In this document: in pieces, positions 33,696 through 41,863 of the stretch | Numbering within the stretch: position 1 is the stretch's first letter | Layout of the letters: each line of letters begins with the position of its first letter | Assembly (NCBI GenBank): GCA_036130055.1 | Contig: JAYYOR010000031.1 | Span: 1 to 64,000, forward strand | Source of the DNA: TMED69 sp036130055 | GTDB taxonomy: Bacteria > Pseudomonadota > Gammaproteobacteria > Ga0077536 | Length of the DNA: 64,000 bases | Reading direction: 5' to 3' | Translations under genes and position numbers: made by a program | Notes under the pieces: model-generated | The model's input: the letters and a program-made list of their open reading frames with translations, nothing else | Told to the model about the DNA's origin: nothing | The model's database searches: none

Positions 33696-34326
33696 ACTAG
33701 TTATTAAATTAATTCGTAGATGTGCCGATTATAACAATGTGTTAACGCGGGTAAATGTATCGATTGGGTTGAATTGCTGAGCAAATTAATTTCAGAGTTC
33801 AACCAATCGAACAGAGCGAGCCAATTTAATTCTAATATTTTTTTATGCGTCATGCGTTATACGGCATGAAAAAGTTGGTTATTCAGATTTTAATAGACCA
33901 TCAAATTTTATGGGCGAAGAAGAATGTTGTAAGTTTGGGGGCTTGTTTTTTGGAGTCCGAGAACCTTTACTAGTTCTCGGTTCAACAGCCAAAAGATGAA
34001 TTCAGCCTATAGAACTTATTACAGCAATTTCTAATTATGATTTAATCGATAGTTGCGAATTTCTTGATGGATTATACCTTGCTTCCGCCTAGAAAATATG
34101 ACTTGTCTTAAAAGCAAGAAATAGTCAAGTTAACTTTTAATTGTTGGTCATAACCTAGGTAGTTAGAAATACTTCCTATAGCAATGTCTGGTAACAAGGC
34201 TTTTCCCGAGACACAAATACTCCCGATCTGTGGCATTTTTGTTTGTGATTATTTAAATTCATCCCGTAGTACAGGCGCGGTTTGAACTGAATTTTAAAGA
34301 TCAATATTTCCCAGAATAATTTTTTT
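33696..34326. other. Long intergenic region with hairpins, no clear gene
   Basis: About 630 bp without a convincing coding frame. It holds a long imperfect inverted repeat at 33760-33810 (TCGATTGGGTTGAA against TTCAACCAATCGA) just after the aminotransferase and a perfect 8-bp hairpin at 33957-33980 (CCGAGAAC/GTTCTCGG, 8-nt loop). A 43-codon frame from ATG 33843 (MRHALYGMKKLV) ends at a TAG in the second hairpin and could be a gene remnant. No tRNA or known RNA was recognised. Confidence 0.45.
33760..33810 (+). terminator. Long hairpin downstream of aminotransferase
   Basis: The arms 33760-33773 and 33798-33810 are complementary apart from one extra base, around a 24-nt loop. The position, 65 bp after the aminotransferase stop, suits a transcript end or RNA-processing site, but there is no strong U-tract. 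Confidence 0.35.
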
Positions 34327-34935
34327 CTAGGCTATTCCTTTGTTTAGGTTCAGAGTTTCCAGATGCTTAGTGTTTGCAAGTTCAAGAACTTTGTACGGTA
34401 TTTTATTTTCAAAAATGGTTATGGATGTATTTGGGACGATTTCATATTTTTTCCGAAGAGAATCTTTAACTAAAAGCTTTCTTTTTAGTAAGTCTTTGAT
34501 TATTAGTCCGTGAGTTATAATGGCTAATTCTCCACTAAGTGGTTTGCCAGCGCTAATAATTTGCTCCCACGCAAAGTCGACTCGTTTTTCGAATTTTTCT
34601 AGGTCTTCACCTCCAGGAGGGGCAAAGTCGTCTTTAAATACCTGGGTACTATTAATATCTTTATAAAATTTTCCTTTAAGTTCTCCAAAGTCTCTTTCCC
34701 GTAAATTCTCTGACCATTGACATGGAATGTTCTGTCTACTCGCAAATTTTTCGATTGTTTGTTTAGCTCTTATAAAATCGCTAGACAGTATTTTTGAGAT
34801 ATTTCTCCCAGATAAACTTTCCTCTAAGGAGGTAGCCTGCTCCCTTCCAACGTCGTTTAGTGGGGTGTCTGCTGTCTGTACAAACCCTTTTTGATTTCCG
34901 TCGGTTTCCCCATGTCTTATAAGCAAAATGTTCAT
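34327..34935 (-). CDS. Histidine phosphatase family protein
   Basis: A 202-residue phosphoglycerate-mutase-like phosphatase. The catalytic motif is LLIRHGETDGNQKG, the second Arg/Glu region is NLRERDFGELKGK and the late His is in LAIITHGLIIKD. It lies 9 bp after the alcohol dehydrogenase gene on the same strand, probably in one transcript. The substrate (phospho-sugar, nucleotide or cobalamin precursor) cannot be told. Confidence 0.9.
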   Translation of the reverse strand: MNILLIRHGETDGNQKGFVQTADTPLNDVGREQATSLEESLSGRNISKILSSDFIRAKQTIEKFASRQNIPCQWSENLRERDFGELKGKFYKDINSTQVFKDDFAPPGGEDLEKFEKRVDFAWEQIISAGKPLSGELAIITHGLIIKDLLKRKLLVKDSLRKKYEIVPNTSITIFENKIPYKVLELANTKHLETLNLNKGIA

Positions 34936-34944
34936 GTCAAGGAT

Positions 34945-36027
34945 TTAATATATTATTACTCCTCTAGTGTTTTTGCCAGATTCAAGGTCTTCGAATGCTA
35001 GTGGAGCTTCGTCGATGGAATAGGTTCGAGTAATTAAACGATCCAACTCTAGTTTACCTTGTTTGTAGAGGTCTAAATACATTGGGAAGTCGACTTTGAA
35101 GTTCGCATTTCCGTACAGACTTCCTTTGATCGTTTTACCGGTAAATGGCATTATCATGGCATTGATAGTAAAACTGTCTTCTGCTCGCCCAACACCAACT
35201 AAAATCGTTGTACCATTTATTCTAGTTGATTTAAAGCAAGCCTCTACTAGTTTGCCGCTTCCTACGACCTCAAAAGCGTAATCGACTCCAATCCCATTAG
35301 TTAAGCTTTTGATTTCTTTATGAGCCGGATTTGCTGGGTTTATCGAGTGTGTTGCTCCGAAGGTTTTTGCAATCTCCATCTTTTCTTCTGACAAATCGAC
35401 TGCTATTACTTGGGATGCCCCTGCTATTCTGGCGCCTTGGATAACGTTCAGTCCGACTCCCCCGCACCCAAAAACCGCTACAGTACTTCCCGGTTCAACT
35501 GATGCTGTTTTGATAGCGGCGCCAACGCCAGTTGTTACTCCACAACCAACCAAGGCCGCTGCCTTAAAGTCAATATTTTTATCAATTGATACGACGCATG
35601 CTTCAGGGACGACGCAGTATTCGGCCATATTCCCTAGGAATGACATAACGGCTATCTCTTCCCCATTTAAACTAACTCGACTGGTACCGTCAAGCAACCC
35701 ACCATGAGGCTTATTTTCTCTACAGTGATAAGGTTCGGATCTTAAACAGTTGTAGCAGTCCCCGCAGTTCGGTATGAAAGACAATACAACATGATCCCCT
35801 GGTTTAACTTGCGTAACTGATTCGCCGATCTTTTCAACGATGCCGGCCCCCTCATGACCCAAAACGGATGGCAGTTTCCACCCAATGGTGCCATTAATGA
35901 TTGATAGATCAGAGTGGCAAATGCCGGTTGCCTTCATTTTTATTAATACTTCACCTATTTTTGGTTCGGCTAAGTCTACATTTTCAACACTAAATTTATT
36001 GATTTCATGCGCGACAACGGCTTTCAT
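34945..36027 (-). CDS. Zinc-dependent alcohol dehydrogenase (class III-like)
   Basis: A 360-residue medium-chain dehydrogenase. Catalytic zinc: Cys in GICHSDLS and HE in LGHEGAGIVEKIG; structural zinc: CGDCYNCLRSEPYHC; NAD site: AVFGCGGVGLNV. The loop RSEPYHC and the overall length fit class III or NDMA-type alcohol dehydrogenases. GAGGT precedes the ATG. An oxidative role on an alcohol or formaldehyde adduct is inferred. Confidence 0.92.
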   Translation of the reverse strand: MKAVVAHEINKFSVENVDLAEPKIGEVLIKMKATGICHSDLSIINGTIGWKLPSVLGHEGAGIVEKIGESVTQVKPGDHVVLSFIPNCGDCYNCLRSEPYHCRENKPHGGLLDGTSRVSLNGEEIAVMSFLGNMAEYCVVPEACVVSIDKNIDFKAAALVGCGVTTGVGAAIKTASVEPGSTVAVFGCGGVGLNVIQGARIAGASQVIAVDLSEEKMEIAKTFGATHSINPANPAHKEIKSLTNGIGVDYAFEVVGSGKLVEACFKSTRINGTTILVGVGRAEDSFTINAMIMPFTGKTIKGSLYGNANFKVDFPMYLDLYKQGKLELDRLITRTYSIDEAPLAFEDLESGKNTRGVIIY

Positions 36028-36260
36028 AATTTATACCTCTAACCTTTGTAAAACCTACTTTAATTTACGCTTTAAGATAATGATAAACCAAACCCACTTT
36101 GCACGATAGTTTTAAATTATCCATTTTAATTTTACTCGCAATAAGTCAATTTCAGTGCAGCAAACGCTGATATTGGGAAAATTTACTTTGTCCGCATGGC
36201 TATCAAAAAATTTAGGTTTCTCGTTCTAAAGTACGCCCTTAGATTGTGCAATTACAAATC

Positions 36261-36283
36261 AAGCGCACTGATTTAGTGCGCTT
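36261..36283 (+). promoter_or_regulatory. NtrC-type enhancer palindrome
   Basis: AAGCGCACT-GATTT-AGTGCGCTT is a perfect 9-bp inverted repeat. Its core, GCAC-N7-GTGC, has the spacing of known NtrC sites (as at E. coli glnA), and its centre is about 93 bp upstream of the start expected from the sigma-54 promoter. Confidence 0.65.
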
Positions 36284-36337
36284 TACTCAAAATTAGAAAA
36301 AACCTACAAAAAAACCTGCTTTTTTTATCTGGCTAAG

Positions 36338-36354
36338 TGGGCATGATTTTTGCG
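36338..36354 (+). promoter_or_regulatory. Sigma-54 (-24/-12) promoter of glutamine synthetase
   Basis: GGGCATGATTTTTGCG fits the sigma-54 consensus (TGGCACRNNNNTTGCW): GG at 36340-36341 and GC at 36352-36353 are separated by exactly 10 bp, with TTGC in the -12 element. Transcription should begin near 36365, ahead of the AAGGAGG ribosome site at 36377-36383. This makes nitrogen-regulated expression likely. Confidence 0.75.
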
Positions 36355-36394
36355 GATTTGTAATTCACTATAAACCAAGGAGGATTCCGCTGTT

Positions 36395-37405
36395 ATGAAA
36401 TCAAAATTAGAATATATTTGGTTGGATGGCTTTACACCCACCCAATCTTTAAGAAGTAAAACCCAAGTAGTTGACAACTTTAGTGGCGAATTAAAGGACT
36501 GCCCTATGTGGTCATTTGATGGCAGTTCAACCGAACAAGCGACTGGCGACTCCTCTGACTGCCTCCTGAAACCGGTGGCGATTATACCAGATGAAGGGAG
36601 AGAGGATGCTTTTTTAGTGATGACCGAAGTCTTAAATGCAGATGGTTCACCTCACGTCACTAATGGCAGGGCTACAATTGATGACGATGATGACGATTTT
36701 TGGTTCGGATTCGAGCAAGAATATTATTTGTGGGACACTAAAACTAACTTACCCCCGGGGTTTCCTGCTGGGGGTTATCCTGGTCCCCAAGGTCCTTACT
36801 ATTGTTCAGTAGGAGCCCAAAATGCTCATGGTAGAAGCTGCGTCGAGGATCATCTTGACTTATGCTTAGCATCAGGTTTAAACGTTGAAGGGATAAACGC
36901 AGAGGTTGGCGCCGGTCAATGGGAATTTCAAGTATTTGCAAAAGGGGCAAAAAAGGCAGGAGATGAAACTTGGCTAGCTCGATACATTCTCGAGCGTACC
37001 GGGGAAGACTATGGATATGCTATCAATTATCATCCAAAGCCTTTCGGCGAGCTGGATTGGAACGGTTCTGGAATGCACGCCAATTTTTCTAACGGCGTGA
37101 TGAGAGAGTCCGGAAAAGAAGAAACTTTCACCAAGATTTGCGAAGAATTTGGGAAAAATATTGAGCGACATATTAGCGTCTACGGTGCGGATAACCATAA
37201 GCGATTGACAGGTCTTCACGAAACCCAGTCAATCGACAAGTTTAGTTATGGTGTGTCCGATAGGGGGGCTTCTATTCGGATTCCAGTGGGGACTGTGACC
37301 GACGGGTGGAAAGGCCGGCTTGAAGACAGGCGAACAGCGTCTAATGCGGATCCTTACAAAGTGGCTGCTGCGATCATAAAAACCACAAAAGAAGCGTTAA
37401 AATAG
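36395..37405 (+). CDS. Glutamine synthetase type II (beta-Grasp, eukaryotic-type)
   Basis: A 336-residue GSII, much shorter than GSI. It makes glutamine from glutamate, ammonia and ATP. MWSFDGSSTEQATG opens the core; WFGFEQEYYLWD and NAEVGAGQWEFQV provide metal-site glutamates; LDWNGSGMHANFS, then YGADNHKRLTGLHET and SDRGASIRIPVG complete the active site. No GSI or PII gene is in view. Upstream sequence shows a sigma-54 promoter, an NtrC-like palindrome and a strong ribosome site, and a terminator follows. GSII is less common than GSI in proteobacteria and is usually induced under nitrogen limitation. Confidence 0.95.
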   Translation: MKSKLEYIWLDGFTPTQSLRSKTQVVDNFSGELKDCPMWSFDGSSTEQATGDSSDCLLKPVAIIPDEGREDAFLVMTEVLNADGSPHVTNGRATIDDDDDDFWFGFEQEYYLWDTKTNLPPGFPAGGYPGPQGPYYCSVGAQNAHGRSCVEDHLDLCLASGLNVEGINAEVGAGQWEFQVFAKGAKKAGDETWLARYILERTGEDYGYAINYHPKPFGELDWNGSGMHANFSNGVMRESGKEETFTKICEEFGKNIERHISVYGADNHKRLTGLHETQSIDKFSYGVSDRGASIRIPVGTVTDGWKGRLEDRRTASNADPYKVAAAIIKTTKEALK

Positions 37406-37431
37406 TTATCCTCCTTAAATAATGCTTCTCA

Positions 37432-37453
37432 GGGGTCGGCACGGGCCGGCCCC
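37432..37453 (+). terminator. Rho-independent terminator after glutamine synthetase
   Basis: GGGGTCGGC (37432-37440) pairs with GCCGGCCCC (37445-37453) with one G-U pair around a 4-nt loop, followed by ATCCTTATTT. It is 27 bp after the stop codon. Confidence 0.75.
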
Positions 37454-37487
37454 ATCCTTATTTCGGCATCCTCCTTGCCATTGCAGA

Positions 37488-37515
37488 TTAACAAAAATAG
37501 ATTCTTGGGTATAAT
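37488..37515 (+). promoter_or_regulatory. Sigma-70-type promoter for leuA
   Basis: TTAACA (37488-37493) and TATAAT (37510-37515) with a 16-bp spacer, ending 35 bp before the leuA ATG. The leader is too short for a classical leucine attenuator. Confidence 0.55.
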
Positions 37516-37550
37516 GTTCATTATTATATACACTATGCTCTTATGTACTT

Positions 37551-39233
37551 ATGACATTTAAAAATAACAAATATGGCGTAATGCCCAGTATAAAATACGC
37601 CCCTTTCGAACCAATTAAAATCAATCGCTCATGGCCAGAAAAAAGAATCACTCGCGCTCCAAAATGGTGCAGTGTAGATCTAAGGGATGGCAATCAGGCC
37701 TTAATCGAGCCAATGGATGCAGAGCGGAAATTGTCTATGTTTCTCAAGCTTGTCGAAATTGGTTTTACGGAAATTGAAGTTGGGTTCCCTTCTGCATCTG
37801 AGACTGATTTTGAGTTCGTCAGAAAAATTATTGAAGATGATTTGATCCCGGATAATGTAACTATTCAAGTTCTTACCCAAGCTCGACAAGAGTTAATCGA
37901 GAGAACATATGAAAGTCTTCAGGGAGTAAAAGATGGTATTGTTCACCTCTATAATTCAACTTCGACTTTACAAAGGCGAGTAGTTTTTGGGCTAAATGAG
38001 TCTGGGATTATTGATATTGCTGTCAAGGGCGCTGAGTTTTGTAAGAACTTTGAAAAACACTTGGGTGACACAAAAATTCGCTATGAATATTCACCTGAAA
38101 GTTTTACTGGAACTGAACTTCCCTTTGCTAAAAAAATCTGCGAATCCGTGATGGAAGTTTTAGAACCAAATGGTGATAATCCGATAATTTTAAATCTACC
38201 AGCAACTGTTGAGATGAGTACAGCCAATATATATGGAGACATGATCGAGTGGTTTGATCGAAATATCAATAACAGAGAAAGTGTAGTCCTTTCTTTGCAC
38301 CCTCATAATGATAGAGGAACCGCCGTGGCAGCTGCTGAGTTTGGAAATATGGCAGGTGCCGATCGAGTTGAAGGGACACTTTTTGGTAATGGAGAGAGAA
38401 CAGGAAATGTTGATATCGTAACCCTAGCCCTTAATTTGTTTAGTCAGGGCATAGATCCAGAATTGGATTTTTCTGATATTAATTCAGCGAGACGTGTCGC
38501 TGAACATTGTAATCAACTTCCTGTTCACCCAAGACATCCTTATGCTGGAGATTTGGTTTATACTGCTTTTTCTGGTTCTCATCAGGATGCGATTAAAAAA
38601 GGTCTAGAGGCTTTAAACAAGTCATCAGACCGAGTTTGGGAGGTTCCATATTTACCTATAGATCCCAAAGACGTTGGTCGCACATATGAAGACGTGATTA
38701 GAGTAAACTCTCAATCTGGAAAAGGCGGTGTGGCATATTTGCTAAAGACAGATCAAGGACTTGACCTACCTAGAAGACTTCAGATTGAGTTTACGCGAGT
38801 AATTCAAAAGATAACCGACTCTTCTGGAAAAGAAATCACGGGTCAGGAAATTTGGAAAGTGTTTCGAGAGCATTATTTAACCAGAGATCATCCGTATAAA
38901 CTAGTCTCGTTTTCTACACAAGCAAATATCGATGGAGAAGATAGAACAAACCTAAAAGCAGATATTAAAAAAGCTAATTTTTCGAGTCAAATACAGGGTG
39001 TTGGGGGAGGTAGTATTGAGGCATTTATCTCGGCTCTTAATGATGGATTCAATTTATCTATCTCAGTTCTAGATTATCATGAGCACGCTATTGGGTCCGG
39101 GGAGGATGCTAAAGCCGTTTGTTACATGGAGATGAAAATTGAAAACAAGGAACTTTGGGGAGTAGGTATGCACACAGACATAGTAACGGCATCTTTGCGG
39201 GCAATTGTCTCGGGTTTAAATGTTTCTACTTAA
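37551..39233 (+). CDS. leuA: 2-isopropylmalate synthase (type 2 LeuA)
   Basis: A 560-residue type 2 isopropylmalate synthase, which condenses acetyl-CoA with 2-ketoisovalerate in leucine synthesis. CSVDLRDGNQALIEPM and LHPHNDRGTAVAAAEF are the metal-binding motifs, and the C-terminal ~120 residues form the LeuA regulatory dimer domain, ending GMHTDIVTASLRAIVSGLN. The start is the ATG at 37551; ATG at 37584 is a possible alternative. It ends with an 8-bp overlap with the convergent SDR gene. No other leu gene is adjacent. Confidence 0.94.
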   Translation: MTFKNNKYGVMPSIKYAPFEPIKINRSWPEKRITRAPKWCSVDLRDGNQALIEPMDAERKLSMFLKLVEIGFTEIEVGFPSASETDFEFVRKIIEDDLIPDNVTIQVLTQARQELIERTYESLQGVKDGIVHLYNSTSTLQRRVVFGLNESGIIDIAVKGAEFCKNFEKHLGDTKIRYEYSPESFTGTELPFAKKICESVMEVLEPNGDNPIILNLPATVEMSTANIYGDMIEWFDRNINNRESVVLSLHPHNDRGTAVAAAEFGNMAGADRVEGTLFGNGERTGNVDIVTLALNLFSQGIDPELDFSDINSARRVAEHCNQLPVHPRHPYAGDLVYTAFSGSHQDAIKKGLEALNKSSDRVWEVPYLPIDPKDVGRTYEDVIRVNSQSGKGGVAYLLKTDQGLDLPRRLQIEFTRVIQKITDSSGKEITGQEIWKVFREHYLTRDHPYKLVSFSTQANIDGEDRTNLKADIKKANFSSQIQGVGGGSIEAFISALNDGFNLSISVLDYHEHAIGSGEDAKAVCYMEMKIENKELWGVGMHTDIVTASLRAIVSGLNVST

Positions 39234-39993
39234 TATTCATTTTGCGCAAAATTAAATTCGACAATAGATAGGGCATCAGACTTATAAATTTTAAAGTTAA
39301 GCTAAGCTGTTTAGGAAAATGAATCTCAAATTTCTTAGAGTCTAAGCCTTTTCGTATTACTACCGCTGCTTCCTCTGGTGTCATTAGTCCTGGCATTTTG
39401 AAAGAATTCTTTTTGGTGAGTCTCGTACTCACAAATCCTGGACTTATTAGTTTGATATCGACTTTTTTGTAAAGGTCGACTCTTAATGTTTCTGCAAGAT
39501 TAATCAAGCCGGCTTTAGTGGAAGCATAGGGTTGAGAGTTAGGTAGACCGATATATCCGCTAAGGCTCCCGCATATCGCAATTTGACCATATTTCTGTCG
39601 TTTTAAGATAGGGGTTACCACACTTACGGTATTGAAGGCACCAGTAAGATTGATTTCTACAATTTTTGCTGTAATTTTTGGGTCGATATCATCCGTTTTC
39701 ATTGGCTCATATATACCTGCCATATAAATCACTCTGTCCAGTCTGGAATACTTTTTGAGCACATCATCGGCAACTTGAGCTACTTGCTCGTAGGAAGATA
39801 CATCAACCACTTGTTGGTAAATCTCCCGCCCTAGTAGTCTCGAAATCTCTTGGGCCTTGCTATTTAAAACCTGGGGGCTGCTTGAGGAAATGCAAACATT
39901 TTCTCCACCTTTCGCGAGTTCTAGAGCTAAAGCGGCGCCTATTCCAGAACTGGCTCCAATTATCCAGCATGTTTTGTTTCTTTTGTTTTTGAT
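39226..39993 (-). CDS. Short-chain dehydrogenase with apparent ATC start
   Basis: Read from ATC at 39993, this is a full 255-residue SDR: KTCWIIGASSGIGAALALEL is the cofactor motif, VIYMAGIYEP the NAG region, and CGSLSGYIGLPNSQPYASTKAG the catalytic Ser, Tyr and Lys. No ATG, GTG or TTG occurs in the frame between the preceding TAA (39994-39996) and a GTG at 39810, which would cut off the entire nucleotide-binding start. AAGGA lies 9 nt ahead of the ATC, inside the end of the selenoprotein gene. The SDR is thus probably translated by coupling from ATC. A sequence error in the start codon is the main alternative. Substrate unknown. Confidence 0.75.
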   Translation of the reverse strand: MKNKRNKTCWIIGASSGIGAALALELAKGGENVCISSSSPQVLNSKAQEISRLLGREIYQQVVDVSSYEQVAQVADDVLKKYSRLDRVIYMAGIYEPMKTDDIDPKITAKIVEINLTGAFNTVSVVTPILKRQKYGQIAICGSLSGYIGLPNSQPYASTKAGLINLAETLRVDLYKKVDIKLISPGFVSTRLTKKNSFKMPGLMTPEEAAVVIRKGLDSKKFEIHFPKQLSLTLKFISLMPYLLSNLILRKMNIK

Positions 39994-40845
39994 TTAAATT
40001 ATTCCTTGTTGTCTAAGTTTTAATATTATTGGTGCTGGCTCCGGAGGATGCCATTTAGTATCTTTTGGTGCTTGATGCCATCTTAGATCCAAATGTTTTA
40101 TGTAACCAGCTCTATCCGCTTCTTCAAACAAATGTAACGAATGAAGGAGTACTTTTTCCTGTGTTTCTCTGTCATCAACATCCCCAAAAGGCCTACCAAA
40201 TGGATGTTCAATTGCAGCGACTCTTGGCATGCCAACAATTTTTTGAAATTCCCAGATCATATTAAGCGTGACTGTTGGAATACCAATTCTTTCGATAGCC
40301 CGAGCGACCAATCCAACGGATCGGCAACAATCTGGTCAAACGGGCGCGAGAATAGCAAGGTCAACATTATCTTGTTTCATCGATCTAGCTATCTCAGGGC
40401 TTGAGATATTTGCCAAATGTGAAGTATCTTTTCCTTGATAACCCATAATTGAATAATGATAATTGCTGACAGAACCAATTACTCCTCTACTAGCAAGGTC
40501 CTCAACGATATCAATTGGGAGTGCTACATTTAAATCTTTTTTTATGTAATTAGTATCTATGTGAAGATGGTCTACGGATATGTCATTTATTGTAGAACCA
40601 CGCTTAATCAAGCGCCATGAGGGGTCGCCCCAATCACCTAGTTTTTTTTCGGTATTCATGTCGAAAGGTTCATCGCTAGTCATTGAAATACCGGCTGTTG
40701 TCACTAACGAGACTCTAGAGTCGCCTATTTTCTTTGAAACGATACTCCATGGAATTTCGGTTTGAATAGGTTGATTTTCAATAATCTCTAACACGAATTT
40801 TTTTATAATTCTCCCCGTGAATTTAAATGAGTCAACCTGTTTCAT
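39994..40845 (-). CDS. GrdB/PrdB-family selenoprotein (in-frame TGA = Sec170)
   Basis: Read through TGA at 40336-40338 this is a 283-residue member of the glycine/sarcosine/betaine/D-proline reductase selenoprotein B family. Before the TGA: IPWSIVSKKIGDSRVSLVTTAG, then HLHIDTN and VDLAILAPV; after it: PDCCRSVGLVARAIERIGIPTV and IEHPFGRPFGDVDDRETQEKV, all in the family order. Cysteine-containing homologues carry Cys at this same place, so the U-P-D-C-C segment is the active site. An 8-bp GUU-loop hairpin follows 10 nt later. The gene is divergent from an LLM gene at 40946 and is followed immediately by an SDR. In an aerobe the substrate is unlikely to be the Stickland substrates; real substrate unknown. 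Confidence 0.9.
40307..40338 (-). promoter_or_regulatory. Bacterial SECIS element of the GrdB-like gene, with Sec codon
   Basis: After the TGA (40336-40338), 10 nt lead to GCCGATCC-GTT-GGATTGGT (40325 down to 40307), an 8-bp hairpin with two G-U pairs and the same GUU loop as the UGSC-gene SECIS. Loop distance from UGA (about 19 nt) suits a bacterial SECIS. Confidence 0.82.
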
Positions 40846-40945
40846 AAAAAATATTTCTGATAATTCCAGTGCATTAGATTTAAATATATTGACCGCCAGG
40901 CTTTAAAATTGCAAGATAATGGGAAAATTTATAAGGGAGCATATT

Positions 40946-41803
40946 ATGGACATAGGAATATTCCAACCGATGGCAAACTCTGAAGCCGATCCCATCTTGA
41001 TTGCGCAGCATGCAGAAATGCTGGGATTCGAATCCTATTGGGCACCTGATCATACAGTGGTCCCGGTTGATTATAGTATACCCTATCCGGGCGGCACTCC
41101 AGATGAGCCAGAGCCCGATTATCTTTGGCAAATGCCGGATCCATTAATGTTGCTTTCGTCCGTCGCAGCTGCTACAAAAAAAATTAATTTGGGTACTGGT
41201 GTTTTGTTAGTCCCCGAACGCAACGCACTTTTGACTGCTAAACAGATTGCTACTTTAGACGATATGTCGAACGGACGGTTTTTGTTTGGAGTTGGCGCTG
41301 GTTGGAATCCCGAGGAGTCAAAAGTCTTGGGTGGCGATTTTGAGCGAAGATGGACCCAGGTTAAGGAAAATATAACAGTAATGAAAGCGTTATGGACGGA
41401 GCATGCTCCAGAATTTGATGGTAAATATAATAAATTTCCTCCTATACGATGCTATCCAAAACCTAAACAAACCCCTTATCCTCCGGTTTTGCTTGGTGCT
41501 ATAAATAATCCAAAATCTCTAAAAAGAGTAGCCGTCTGGGGGAGCGGATGGATTCCGGTTGTTCAGTCAGTTGAGGAGTTTGCAGAAGGAGTGAAACAAA
41601 TCAAGTCTTTTTGCGAAGAAGTCGGTCGAGATTCAAGTGAGCTTGATTATACTGTTTTTGAGATAGGGGACCAATGGAAATCAAAGGAGCATATTGAAAA
41701 ATTTAAGGCTGCTGGAGCAAATCGCATCATATTTTGGTTATCTTCAACCGATACTCAGTCCTTAAAAGCTGAAATGGAAAATATATTGAAATCAATAAAT
41801 TAA
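40946..41803 (+). CDS. LLM-class F420-dependent-type oxidoreductase
   Basis: A 285-residue LLM-class protein. MDIGIFQPMANSEADP begins the barrel; INLGTGVLLVPERNALLTAKQIATLDDMSNGRFLFGVGAGWNPEE is the family's best conserved block, and YPPVLLGAINNPKSLKRVA follows. This is the TIGR03619-type group generally predicted to use F420. The start at ATG 40946 has AAGGGA 7 nt upstream; the longer frame to 40919 does not. Divergent from the GrdB-like selenoprotein gene, with about 100 bp between them. Confidence 0.87.
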   Translation: MDIGIFQPMANSEADPILIAQHAEMLGFESYWAPDHTVVPVDYSIPYPGGTPDEPEPDYLWQMPDPLMLLSSVAAATKKINLGTGVLLVPERNALLTAKQIATLDDMSNGRFLFGVGAGWNPEESKVLGGDFERRWTQVKENITVMKALWTEHAPEFDGKYNKFPPIRCYPKPKQTPYPPVLLGAINNPKSLKRVAVWGSGWIPVVQSVEEFAEGVKQIKSFCEEVGRDSSELDYTVFEIGDQWKSKEHIEKFKAAGANRIIFWLSSTDTQSLKAEMENILKSIN

Positions 41804-41863
41804 CTAAGCTTTGGCTATTATGAAATTTCACGGACCGATTCTGTGTGCTCAGCGAAATTCATC

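Noticed and set aside
33843..33974. 43-codon frame (MRHALYGMKKLV...) as a gene
   Set aside because: No ribosome site or homologous family recognised and it ends inside a hairpin; noted as a possible remnant only.
36028..36260. Riboswitch or attenuator upstream of glutamine synthetase
   Set aside because: No conserved riboswitch core seen; the sigma-54 promoter lies downstream of this stretch, so it would not be in the leader.
39994..40335. Independent 105-codon gene beginning GTG/ATG after a TGA
   Set aside because: It contains the C-terminal half of the GrdB/PrdB family and starts within a conserved segment; it is the continuation of the gene upstream.
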